Of a stretch of DNA of 64,000 nt, positions 16,851 through 24,067 are shown in pieces. The notes beneath the pieces were generated by a model. That model did no database searches. It saw only the letters and a list, made by a program, of their open reading frames with translations, and was not told the DNA's origin. The translations under genes and the position numbers were made by a program. The stretch's first letter is position 1. Every line of letters begins with the position of its first letter. The DNA is from Aldehydirespirator sp965219165 (GTDB lineage: Bacteria; Actinomycetota; Acidimicrobiia; Acidimicrobiales; Aldehydirespiratoraceae), in contig CBDCMW010000002.1 in assembly GCA_965219165.1 (NCBI GenBank), positions 1,178,001-1,242,000 on the forward strand, written 5' to 3'.

Positions 16851-17587
16851 GGGGCGCGGCGGTGGTGGTGACGGGCGCTAGCTCGGGCATCGGGCTCGCC
16901 GTCGCGGAGCGCTTCGTGGCCGCCGGCGCTGGGATGATGACCGGCAGCCGGCGGGAGCCACCGGAGGGGCTGGGCCGCTGGGTCTGCACCGATGTGGCCG
17001 ACCCGGTCCAGGCCGGTGCTTTAGTCGCCGCGGCGGTCGACGCGTTTGGCCGGGTCGATGTGGTGGTGAACAACGCCGGGGTGCAGGTGGAGAAGACGGT
17101 GGCCGACACCACCGACGACGAGTTCGACTATGTGATGGGCGTGAACGTGAGGGGCGTGTTCAACATGTGCCGGGCGGCGGTGCGCCAGATGCGGAGCCAG
17201 GCGGATGGCGGAGTGATTGTCAACGTCGGCTCGATCTCGGGCCGAGTCTCCGACCACGGCATGGCGGTGTACAACGCCTCGAAGGCGGCGGTGCACGGCC
17301 TGACCCGTTCGATCGCCATCGATCACGGCGCCGAGGGCATCCGCTGCAACGCCGTGCTGCCCGGCTGGATCGCCACCCCCATGGCCGACACCGCGTTCGC
17401 GCTGGCCGCCGACCCGGCCGCGGCCCGCGCCAAGGCGGTGGACCGCCACCCGGTAGGCCGCCTGGGCCGCCCCGAGGATGTGGCCGGGCTGGTGCTGTGG
17501 CTGGCCAGCGACGAGGCGTCGTTCGTGTCGGGCAGCCTGTTCACCATAGATGGCGGCCTGACCGCGCAGACCCCTATACCCCCCTGA
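16838..17587 (+). CDS. Short-chain dehydrogenase/reductase (SDR)
   Basis: This classical SDR has TGASSGIG (residues 12-19), NNAG, the catalytic Ser after VNVGSIS, and YNASK, plus the PGWIATPMA C-terminal block and a normal ending (DGGLTAQ). The cofactor is NAD(P)H; the substrate is unknown. The GTG at 16838 is the only start compatible with the Rossmann strand, preceded by GGAAGAG. See the short ORF at 16803, which has the better ribosome site. Confidence 0.88.
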   Translation: MGSLRGAAVVVTGASSGIGLAVAERFVAAGAGMMTGSRREPPEGLGRWVCTDVADPVQAGALVAAAVDAFGRVDVVVNNAGVQVEKTVADTTDDEFDYVMGVNVRGVFNMCRAAVRQMRSQADGGVIVNVGSISGRVSDHGMAVYNASKAAVHGLTRSIAIDHGAEGIRCNAVLPGWIATPMADTAFALAADPAAARAKAVDRHPVGRLGRPEDVAGLVLWLASDEASFVSGSLFTIDGGLTAQTPIPP

Positions 17588-17614
17588 GCCCGCGCCGCAC
17601 GCTGCGGCTGCGTG

Positions 17615-18073
17615 TTAGAGGAGGGCGATCGTCAGCGGCACCGCCATCGACACCGCGAACCCGAGGAGCACAGCCGCCATCCATAGCGTGTGTCTGGCCA
17701 GCGTGAGCTGAAGTCCGGCGAACCCGGTCTGAACCTCGCCCTTGAGCTCGGACAGCTCCCGGTTGGTCTCGTCGATCCGGGCGCCTTGCCTTGACTCGGA
17801 GTCCGCGATCTGGAGCATGAGCCGCCCCTCGGTCTCCTTCAGCTCGCCCAGCAGCATCTTCTCGCTGGCCTTGAGCTCGCGCTGAAGCAGCCGCTCGCTG
17901 GCCTTGAGCTCGCGCTGGAGCAGTTTCTCGCTGGCCTTGACGTCGTCCTTGGTGGCGACTTGGTCCCATCCGCTCGGGGGTAGCTGCTCCATGAGAGTCC
18001 TCGCTGCCTCCTGTCCGATCGCGTCAGTCAACTGGCTGTAGAGCGTCGTGCGTTGCGTCTCGGTCATCGCCAT
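17615..18073 (-). CDS. Small coiled-coil protein with C-terminal membrane anchor
   Basis: This 152-residue protein has three parts. An N-terminal helical part (MAMTETQRTTLYSQL) precedes a long coiled coil containing three near-identical 11-residue units (KASEKLLQREL and variants, residues 46-78). A single C-terminal hydrophobic helix follows (residues about 130-150). The layout resembles DUF1640-like or tail-anchored coiled-coil proteins. No enzymatic motif is seen and the function is unknown. It converges on the SDR gene. Confidence 0.7.
   Translation of the reverse strand: MAMTETQRTTLYSQLTDAIGQEAARTLMEQLPPSGWDQVATKDDVKASEKLLQRELKASERLLQRELKASEKMLLGELKETEGRLMLQIADSESRQGARIDETNRELSELKGEVQTGFAGLQLTLARHTLWMAAVLLGFAVSMAVPLTIALL
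17840..17938 (-). repeat. Three 33-bp tandem repeats encoding an 11-residue coiled-coil unit
   Basis: Three consecutive 33-bp units encode KASEKLLQREL, KASERLLQREL and KASEKMLLGEL. Eleven-residue periodicity is a hendecad coiled coil, so copy number could change helix length without breaking the frame. Confidence 0.75.
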
Positions 18074-18210
18074 GGTGGCGTCCCCTCTACTCGATAGGCC
18101 TCTCGACTAGCGGGGAGCCTCCAAAGTTGCTCCCGATTCACTGTCGACCACGCTGCGATGGTCTCAGTGGTCCGGACGATGCCGGTATCAGCACTCTAAC
18201 ATGAATTAGC

Positions 18211-18238
18211 TTGAAAAATCAAAATACTGCGGTAAGGT
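18211..18238 (+). promoter_or_regulatory. Possible promoter of the hypothetical gene at 18315
   Basis: TTGAAA (18211-18216) and TAAGGT (18233-18238) are 16 bases apart in an AT-rich patch unusual for this DNA, 77 bases before the ATG at 18315. Confidence 0.35.
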
Positions 18239-18314
18239 AGATCCATTGCCCTGAAGCGAACCTCGCGCCGTGGCTCCGATCTTTGTCAGCCGCCGAACCC
18301 CTGGAGGCTCCCCT

Positions 18315-18779
18315 ATGTTGCGCTCGAAGCAGAAGGCATCCAACCACAAGGCGATGGACACGCAGGAACGGGAGGCGGTCGCCGGCGCTAGGGACGCCTT
18401 GGCCCGGGTGATTGCGGACGGCAGCCACTCTGACCGTTCTTTCGCCATCGAGTCCATTCGAGCCGTCGACCGGGGCTGGCACGACGGGCGCGAGCAGTAC
18501 TCGGTGACCCTCCGGCTGGCGAGGGTCTATGACGCCAGGTTCGACCTGCTGGGGAGTTTCTCAGAGAACACCGACAGGCTGCCCTCTTCGGCTTCCAGTC
18601 AGATGCAGGCGGCCCTGTACGCCCTCGACCACCTCGCCAATGTCCTGCTGACCCGCTTGGCGGCCGTGGGAGTGGCCATATACCCGACGATGGACGCCCC
18701 ATCGGGCGAGATGCTGGAACTGCCGAGGGCCGAGAAGGACGAACTGCTGGACGCCATCGAGCAAAGCGCCACGGACTGA
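18315..18779 (+). CDS. Hypothetical protein, unknown function
   Basis: I do not recognise this 154-residue protein. It is soluble and mixed alpha/beta in appearance. A basic N-terminus (MLRSKQKASNHKAMD) is followed by a helical segment, a beta-rich middle (YSVTLRLARVYDARFDLLG) and an acidic C-terminus. The ATG at 18315 has GGAGG seven bases upstream, better than the in-frame start at 18270. It lies at the left of the accessory island, upstream of the toxin-antitoxin pair. Confidence 0.55.
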   Translation: MLRSKQKASNHKAMDTQEREAVAGARDALARVIADGSHSDRSFAIESIRAVDRGWHDGREQYSVTLRLARVYDARFDLLGSFSENTDRLPSSASSQMQAALYALDHLANVLLTRLAAVGVAIYPTMDAPSGEMLELPRAEKDELLDAIEQSATD

Positions 18780-18839
18780 CCCCGACTCGCGGACACCGAA
18801 CCCGACCCGAAGCGGAACAGTCTCGGGCCGAGGACGTTG

Positions 18840-18872
18840 TGCTAGCAATAGTGATAGCATAAGATGATAGCA
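18840..18872 (+). promoter_or_regulatory. Operator-like repeats at the toxin-antitoxin start
   Basis: GATAGCA occurs at 18853-18859 and 18866-18872, 13 bases apart, and a near-inverted copy TGCTAGC lies at 18840-18846. The antitoxin ATG (18864) is inside the block, which fits the autorepression usual for such operons and a leaderless or nearly leaderless message. Confidence 0.45.
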
Positions 18873-19076
18873 ACGACTCGCACCACATTCACCTTGGACG
18901 AGGGGCTGGCCGAGAGGGCGCGGGCTCTCGGGATCAACATCTCCGCCGCGGCCCGCGAGGGGGTCGACGCGGCGGTTCGACGTGCCGTGGGCGAGGCGGA
19001 CAGGGCGGCTTACGAGCGCTTTCCGGAGCAGCCGGACGACTTCTGGGACGAGGCCGAAGCGTGGGGGGACGGGTGA
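18864..19076 (+). CDS. CcdA-like antitoxin
   Basis: This 70-residue protein has a short ribbon-helix-helix N-terminus (TRTTFTLDEGLAERARALGI). An acidic, Trp-containing C-terminal tail (FPEQPDDFWDEAEAW) is the usual toxin-wrapping segment of CcdA-type antitoxins. It binds its own promoter and neutralises the toxin encoded next; the genes overlap as GTGA. No Shine-Dalgarno sequence is visible before the ATG. Confidence 0.8.
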   Translation: MIATTRTTFTLDEGLAERARALGINISAAAREGVDAAVRRAVGEADRAAYERFPEQPDDFWDEAEAWGDG

Positions 19077-19381
19077 AACGGGGCGAGGTCTGGTGGGCGG
19101 AGATCGGGCGAAAGAGACGCCCCGTGCTCGTCCTCACTCGGCCGGAGGTGATCGCTGCGCGCGAGATGGTCACGGTGGCCGAGATCACCACCACGGTGCG
19201 CGGCCTCGCAGTCGAGGTTCCGCTAGCGGCCTCTGGGGCGGGCTTGGCCGAGGCGTCGGTGGTGAACTGCGACGGCTTGCACACTGTGCGTCGGTCGTCG
19301 CTGTCGCGACGGATTGGCGAGTTGGGCGACCGCACGATGCAAGCCGTGTGCCAAGCAGTCACCTACGCCCTCGGTTGTTGA
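19073..19381 (+). CDS. MazF/PemK-like toxin
   Basis: This toxin of about 102 residues has the MazF/CcdB fold: the N-terminal KRGEVWWAEIG, RPVLVLTRPE, and the conserved NCDGLHTV strand. Most family members are mRNA interferases, so it likely cuts RNA when the antitoxin is degraded. The GTG at 19073 overlaps the antitoxin stop and has a G-rich ribosome site inside the antitoxin gene. Pairing of a CcdA-type antitoxin with a MazF-type toxin is known for this superfamily. Confidence 0.85.
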   Translation: MKRGEVWWAEIGRKRRPVLVLTRPEVIAAREMVTVAEITTTVRGLAVEVPLAASGAGLAEASVVNCDGLHTVRRSSLSRRIGELGDRTMQAVCQAVTYALGC

Positions 19382-19477
19382 CGGCCAACCACCACGCCTA
19401 GGACCGCCCAGCCCGCCGCCACTGCCAGGATGTGGGTTCCGCACCCCGTGGACGCCGCGGGCGCGGCTCTCGACTGG

Positions 19478-19595
19478 CGGTGCCGGCCTCCGCCATCAAT
19501 TCCACGTTCTCGTGCAGCCCGGCGATGGTGAGATTGGCCGACCCCACCAGGAAGGCCTGCGGTGTGTCGTGGGCGTCGCATGCGGCCCACACCTT
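19478..19595 (-). pseudogene. PLD-like protein fragment (DrmC-type motif)
   Basis: Minus-strand translation gives KVWAACDAHDTPQAF followed by LVGSANLTIAGLHENVELM. This is the second-HKD-region signature of phospholipase D-like nucleases such as DrmC-type defence proteins. Flanking sequence loses similarity on both sides and there is no start or full domain. It is a remnant. Confidence 0.55.
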
Positions 19596-19660
19596 CCGAC
19601 GGCACCACCGAGAGCCAGGTGATCCGCCACGCCCTTGAGGCCTATCTCTCGCAAGACTGA
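19580..19660 (+). pseudogene. Ribbon-helix-helix antitoxin fragment
   Basis: A 26-codon reading frame ends in DGTTESQVIRHALEAYLSQD, typical of the two helices of CopG/RHH antitoxins. The N-terminal strand is missing. The fragment abuts the PLD-like remnant at about 19594, so this is a deletion junction. Confidence 0.45.
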
Positions 19661-19816
19661 GGCTGGCGGCAGCAGGCGCCGCGGCGTGCAGCACGACCGC
19701 CGCAAGCTCTCGGAGAATGAGAACCGGGTCTCAGCCGATGTGGAAGGCGGCGAAGGCCGGAGCGGTGGGGCGGTGGTGGGTATGATCGGCGTCCTAGCCT
19801 CCGGCGGGCAGGGCAG

Positions 19817-20752
19817 ATGGATCGATTGTGGACGGATGACGACGTGCCGGATCAGGCCGACTACTGGGTCGGCGAGGTCCAGTCGATCAGGCGTTTCACC
19901 AGCAGGGACAAGGACACGCGGGCCCCGTACAAGCCGTTGCTGCTGCTGTGGCTCATTGGGCGGATGGCCGAGGGGCTGCCTGCCCGTGTGTCGTTCAGCG
20001 AGGCCGAGCTCGACCTGAAGCTGCTGATGCAAAGGTACCGCCTGGGCCGCAGCGTCCGGGTTGGGTTCCCGTTCGTGTACCTGGGCACGAGCCGCGAGTT
20101 GTGGAGGGTGCAGGACTCCAACGGCGACGACGTGGCCAAGATGCCGCAGTCGACGAAGGAGAGCCCGGTGTTCCTGCGCAAGGAGGCTGTCGGCGCCCTC
20201 GCCCCCGATTTCGAGCGGGCGCTGCACGATCCGCAGGTGCGCTCGGCGGTCGTCAACGCGCTGTTGCACATGGAGTTCCCTGAGACGCTGCACGCGGAGA
20301 TTCTCGACGATGTCGGACTGGGGCACCTAGTGGTGCCGGCGCCGTCGAAGCGGGACCCCAACTTCAAGAGCACGGTGCTGCTCGCCTATGAGAACCGGTG
20401 CTCGTTCTGCGGTTTCAGCGGCAGCCTGCGGGGCACGCCGGTGGGCATCGATGCCGCCCACGTACAGATGCGCTCGCACCGGGGGCCGGACCGCATCGAC
20501 AACGGCCTAGCGCTGTGCGTGCTGCACCATCGTCTGTTCGACCGCGGCGCCCTCGGATTGGACGACGACCTCCGCATACTCGTGAGCCAGCACATGATCC
20601 TGCGGGAAGAAGAGTCTCCCGTGCCGGTCAAGGAACTGGTGGGCGCACCGATTCGACGGCCCCAGCCCGGTTACGACACCCCGGCCGTCTCACACGTGAG
20701 ATGGCACTACCGCAACCTATTTGTGGGCCCCCACCGTCAGCCCGTCTGCTGA
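19817..20752 (+). CDS. HNH restriction endonuclease with sulfur-binding-domain-like N-terminus (McrA type)
   Basis: This 311-residue protein has a C-terminal HNH nuclease: RCSFCGF, IDAAHVQMRSH, and NGLALCVLHHRLFDRGA. The N-terminus (APYKPLLLLWLIGRM, an FSE helix, then FPFVYL and ELWRV) matches the layout of the sulfur-binding domain of ScoMcrA-like enzymes, which cut near phosphorothioate-modified DNA. Two positions differ from what I recall of the family: APH is here APY, and YPFWRL is FPFVYL. The DNA mark it reads may therefore differ. It would act as a type IV restriction enzyme. It lies among remnants of a phosphorothioation operon. Confidence 0.75.
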   Translation: MDRLWTDDDVPDQADYWVGEVQSIRRFTSRDKDTRAPYKPLLLLWLIGRMAEGLPARVSFSEAELDLKLLMQRYRLGRSVRVGFPFVYLGTSRELWRVQDSNGDDVAKMPQSTKESPVFLRKEAVGALAPDFERALHDPQVRSAVVNALLHMEFPETLHAEILDDVGLGHLVVPAPSKRDPNFKSTVLLAYENRCSFCGFSGSLRGTPVGIDAAHVQMRSHRGPDRIDNGLALCVLHHRLFDRGALGLDDDLRILVSQHMILREEESPVPVKELVGAPIRRPQPGYDTPAVSHVRWHYRNLFVGPHRQPVC

Positions 20753-20889
20753 ATTCGCTGTCCGCGCCGGTGGTCAAGCGTCCACGACGAGGACCGGCGG
20801 TCCCAGTTCGGTCGTGGCCAACGCGCGCCGGCACCGCTAGGTCCTAGCGTTCGGGTCATCCTCAACGGCCCTGTCCCCGCAGGTTCGCG

Positions 20890-21072
20890 CCCCCAGAAGC
20901 GGATGGCCCGCACCATGTTCTTGCCCACCCCGATCTCCACCGGGGCGTCGGGGCGGCTGAAGATCCGAGGGTTGTCGTCGACATGGCTGTACGCCTTGCG
21001 GAACCAGCTATAGCGGGGATGGAACGTCTCATGCCGCGCGAACGGGCGCTCCGCCGCCTCCGCCAACCTCAT
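20890..21072 (-). pseudogene. DUF4007 (SspB-like) N-terminal fragment
   Basis: From an ATG at 21072 the frame reads FARHETFHPRYSWFRKAY, then FSRPDAPVEIGVGKNMVRAI up to RFWG, the start of DUF4007 proteins. After about 60 codons similarity stops and the frame drifts into nonsense. DUF4007 is the family of SspB, the nickase of the SspABCD single-strand phosphorothioation system. The rest of the gene is absent. Confidence 0.65.
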
Positions 21073-21204
21073 AGGCCAGCCCTCACAGTCCCTTCGGCCA
21101 CGGCAGCAACGTAGCCCACCGGTGCGACAGGCTGGCTGATCGCTGTCGAGCAGCGGGCTCAGCCCAGAGCCGGGTCAACAGCCGAGGCGGGCCAGGTTGG
21201 GGAT

Positions 21205-21236
21205 ACATGACACATAATGTAACATCCAATAATGAC
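21205..21236 (+). promoter_or_regulatory. AT-rich palindromic region before the DUF3467-like gene
   Basis: ACATAATGT (21212-21220) is a perfect 9-bp palindrome within an AT-rich stretch directly before the ATG at 21232, in otherwise GC-rich DNA. It may be a promoter or operator. I see no good -35 box. Confidence 0.3.
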
Positions 21237-21525
21237 ATCAGATCATTCCGCCTCCGGCGTGCTGATGGACGGCTCCGTGCCGCTCGGCGGGGTGTACGCC
21301 AGCCTTGTTCACGTCTGGCACACCGCCTTGGAGTTCACCGTGGAGTTCGCCGTCTCGCTTCCCTCGGGGCTGGACATGCCCGACGCGGTTTGCGTCGCGT
21401 GGATGAAGGTTCCGCCGCAGGTGGCGTGGAACCTGGCGAGGCTGCTGTCGGACCACGTCGCAGAATATGAGGAAGAATATGGTAGGTTCACACCAAGACC
21501 ACCTGATGAGGGGGAACTGTCATGA
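21232..21525 (+). CDS. DUF3467-like small protein
   Basis: This 97-residue protein has the features of DUF3467: VYASLVHVWHTALEFTVEFAV, then WMKVPPQVAWNLARLLSDHV and YEEEYG. Family members are small, of unknown function, and often sit beside restriction or defence genes. It overlaps the next gene by four bases (ATGA), so the two are co-translated. It is the first gene of a plus-strand cassette lying between two minus-strand remnants. Confidence 0.65.
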   Translation: MTSDHSASGVLMDGSVPLGGVYASLVHVWHTALEFTVEFAVSLPSGLDMPDAVCVAWMKVPPQVAWNLARLLSDHVAEYEEEYGRFTPRPPDEGELS

Positions 21526-21707
21526 AGTTCATTCACATCTTGGGTTCCAATCGCTTCGTCTACAAGTGGAATGGATCTCTTGAGCCATTCGTTCCAACCG
21601 AGGAAGACCGCGAGAAGCTGCACCGGGTGGCTGAGGCCTACGACGAGGCAGAGCACGAGCGCGTCGTCAGGCTCGCGTTCCCGTCGCCTCGTCCCGAGTC
21701 CTGCTAG
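21522..21707 (+). CDS. Small hypothetical protein of the defence-like cassette
   Basis: This 61-residue protein starts MKFIHILGSNRFVYKWNG and contains a charged helix (EDREKLHRVAEAYDEAEHERV). I do not recognise it. The ATGA overlap with the DUF3467-like gene supports it being real and translated with that gene. Confidence 0.55.
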   Translation: MKFIHILGSNRFVYKWNGSLEPFVPTEEDREKLHRVAEAYDEAEHERVVRLAFPSPRPESC

Positions 21708-21856
21708 CCGCCCGCACAACTCCGCGAACTCGGCCTTGGCTGATCAAGCAATCGCGCCGACGCGCCCTATGGCGGTGACGGCGCTGTCGATCTGGTGAGA
21801 GTCAGCGTTGGCTCGCTATTGTGGCTCGGGTATTTGGGGCTGCACGGGGAGGGGCT

Positions 21857-23191
21857 GTGGAATTCGAGGCACAACCGGCACGACTGATCCCCGTGGTGGG
21901 GATCGCCCGCAATAGGGAGGCTGAGGCTCGGGCCACGTCTGCGCTGCTTGCGGTGTTGACGATCGTGCGGCCGTTCTCGAAGGCGCTGCTCACGCCGTTG
22001 GGGGCCACCCGGGCTGACAGGGCGACGGTCGAGGCCTTCACCGAAGTCGCTTACGACACCCCGGACGGGCGCACGGTGCGACCGGACGGACTCGTGCGGG
22101 TGTCGTTCGGCCGCACGAGCAGGTTCGAGGCCCTGGTCGAGGTGAAGACAGGCGACGCCAAGCTCGACGCTGAACAGATCAACGCGTATATCGAGATCGC
22201 TCGCCTCAATGACCATGATTGTGTGATCACGATTTCCAACGAGATCGCACCCGCGCCCGGTGTTCATCCGACCGACGGATTGCGGTTGAGGTCGAACTCC
22301 AAGGTGCAGGTTCACCACATGTCGTGGACGATGATCCTCGCCGAGGCCGTCAAGGAGCACACGCACCGCGGTGTGGACGACCCGGAGCAGGCATGGATCC
22401 TCAACGAGTTGATCCGGTATCTCGAGCATCCGAACTCGGGCGCATTGGCCTTCTCCGACATGGGCGCCAACTGGACGGCGGTGCGAGACAGCGCACGGGA
22501 GGGAACCCTCGACCGGAGGGACCGCGCCGTTGTCGAGGTCTGTCAGCGTTGGGACCAGCTTCTGAGGTACGCGGCGCTGAAGCTGGGCGTCGAGATCGGC
22601 TCCGAAGTGCAGGAGGTCATACCGAGGGCGCATCGCGACGACGTGCAACAGCGCAACCGGGCCTTCGTCGAGTCTGTCTGCGACGACGGCACCCTCTCGG
22701 GGACGCTCCGTGTGCCCGACACGATCGCCGACGTATCCATCAGCGCCGACTTGCGTGCCCGCCTTGTCACGACGAGCGCCGTGTTCGACGCTCCCCGAGA
22801 CCGCGGTGCGAGGGCTCGCGTCACCTGGCTCACCAGGCAGTTGCGCGAAACCGAGGGGTCGCTGATCATCGAGACGTATGCCCATGGAGCCAGGGCGCCT
22901 GTCGTCGCGACGCTGGAACAGCTGCTCCAAGACCCGAAGGCCGGGCTCGGTGAGTCCCGGAAGGACCCTGTCCGGTTCCGTGTGCTGCGACGCTCCGAGA
23001 TGGGGCATGGCCGGCGCTCCGCCCGCAAGCCCGGATTCATCGACGGGATCCTCGACGCTGTGACGGTCTTCTACGGCGACGTCCTCCAGAACCTCCGAGC
23101 CGTCACACCAGCGGCGCCACGCCTCGAACGCCGCCCCGAGACGGAGTCCGAGAACGCAGGGGCCTCAGCGGATCAGCCACCCCCGACGTAG
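21857..23191 (+). CDS. PD-(D/E)XK nuclease-like protein
   Basis: This 444-residue protein has a recognisable nuclease-like core near residues 70-130. It contains RPDGLVRV (acidic residue), then ALVEVKTG (E-x-K) and a following EQINAYIEIAR helix with a Gln, the usual PD-(D/E)XK order. TISNEIAPAPGVHP and ILNELIRYLEHP complete a family common in actinobacteria near restriction loci. I infer DNA binding or cleavage; no activity is known to me. The GTG at 21857 follows GGGGAGGGG, whereas an upstream GTG at 21821 has none. The 3' end runs into the cysteine desulfurase remnant on the other strand. Confidence 0.7.
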   Translation: MEFEAQPARLIPVVGIARNREAEARATSALLAVLTIVRPFSKALLTPLGATRADRATVEAFTEVAYDTPDGRTVRPDGLVRVSFGRTSRFEALVEVKTGDAKLDAEQINAYIEIARLNDHDCVITISNEIAPAPGVHPTDGLRLRSNSKVQVHHMSWTMILAEAVKEHTHRGVDDPEQAWILNELIRYLEHPNSGALAFSDMGANWTAVRDSAREGTLDRRDRAVVEVCQRWDQLLRYAALKLGVEIGSEVQEVIPRAHRDDVQQRNRAFVESVCDDGTLSGTLRVPDTIADVSISADLRARLVTTSAVFDAPRDRGARARVTWLTRQLRETEGSLIIETYAHGARAPVVATLEQLLQDPKAGLGESRKDPVRFRVLRRSEMGHGRRSARKPGFIDGILDAVTVFYGDVLQNLRAVTPAAPRLERRPETESENAGASADQPPPT

Positions 23192-23221
23192 CAGCCGACA
23201 CTGGTTCCTGTCTGATTCAAG

Positions 23222-23533
23222 GCTCACCGAGGCGTGCTCCACGGCGGACACGAGCATCCGCCGCCTGCCCTCGGGGGCGCCATCTAGCGCGCCCCGCAGG
23301 GCCAGGTTGTTGGCCTCAGTCGCCCCCGATGTGAAGACGACTCCCGATGCTCGCCCTCCCACCAGGGCCGCCACATGCTCGCGGGCGTCGTCTACGGCGG
23401 CAGCCTGACGGCGCCCGAAGCGGTGCACCGACGAGGCGTTGCCCACCGAGCCAGCCAGCATCGGCACCATCGCCTCGGCCACCCGCGGGTCGAGAGGGGC
23501 TGAGGCGTTGTAGTCGAGGTACACCTCCCTCAT
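23222..23533 (-). pseudogene. Cysteine desulfurase (SspA/DndA/IscS-like) N-terminal fragment
   Basis: The frame from the ATG at 23533 reads MREVYLDYNASAPLDPRVAE, then FTSGATEANNLALRGA and ends at AVEHASV, matching the first quarter of NifS/IscS-type desulfurases. It is cut before the PLP-binding Lys and active Cys. Beyond about 23225 the frame is unrelated sequence. It lies upstream, on the same strand, of the DUF4007 fragment, the gene order of ssp operons. Confidence 0.75.
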
Positions 23534-23761
23534 GCCGTCTCCGATGCTCTCACTAGCCGATCCACACAGGCGCTATAGGACTCCACAGACCCTCCGCGCC
23601 GTGGAACCCGATTGCGGAGCCGACGCTACCCCTCTGCTTGGACCGAGGCGCGGAACGGGGGCCCGCCTCGCCTAACCTTGATGCAGAAGTCATTGGACCA
23701 ATGGATGGGGCGCAGGAGCCGGCGCGGGCGCTGATCTGGATCGGGCCCTGAACCTTGCCGG

Positions 23762-23968
23762 GTGCTGGAACCTGGCCGAACTCTGCGTGCAACTGCTTGC
23801 CGCGGGCGGCCCGAGATGGTCCGGCATCTGCTGAATCGGGGCGCTTCGGTCACCATCGAGGACGCCAACTTCGGCTCCGATGCGTCCGGCTGGGCCCAGG
23901 CATGCGATGACGGCAGAGAGGCGGCGACCTCAACCCGAGCGCTGGTCGGCGCGGCCCGAACGGGCTGA
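23762..23968 (+). pseudogene. Ankyrin-repeat protein fragment
   Basis: A short frame carries RATACRGRPEMVRHLLNRGA, then VTIEDANFGSDASGWAQAC, which resembles one and a half ankyrin repeats with the GWA turn. No full gene can be drawn. The other bases between 23534 and 24067 show nothing else I can support. Confidence 0.4.
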
Positions 23969-24067
23969 GGCCCTCGCTGGTGAGCGGAGCCGGGCCGCTG
24001 GCTGGTGATAGCCGGCTGGTGATCGCCTAGGGCACTGCGTCGCCGCTGGCCACCCTACCCGAACCGT

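Noticed and set aside
15854..17587. SDR as a 577-residue protein
   Set aside because: The first two thirds are antisense to the beta-lactamase-fold gene and low in complexity; the Rossmann strand begins right after the GTG at 16838.
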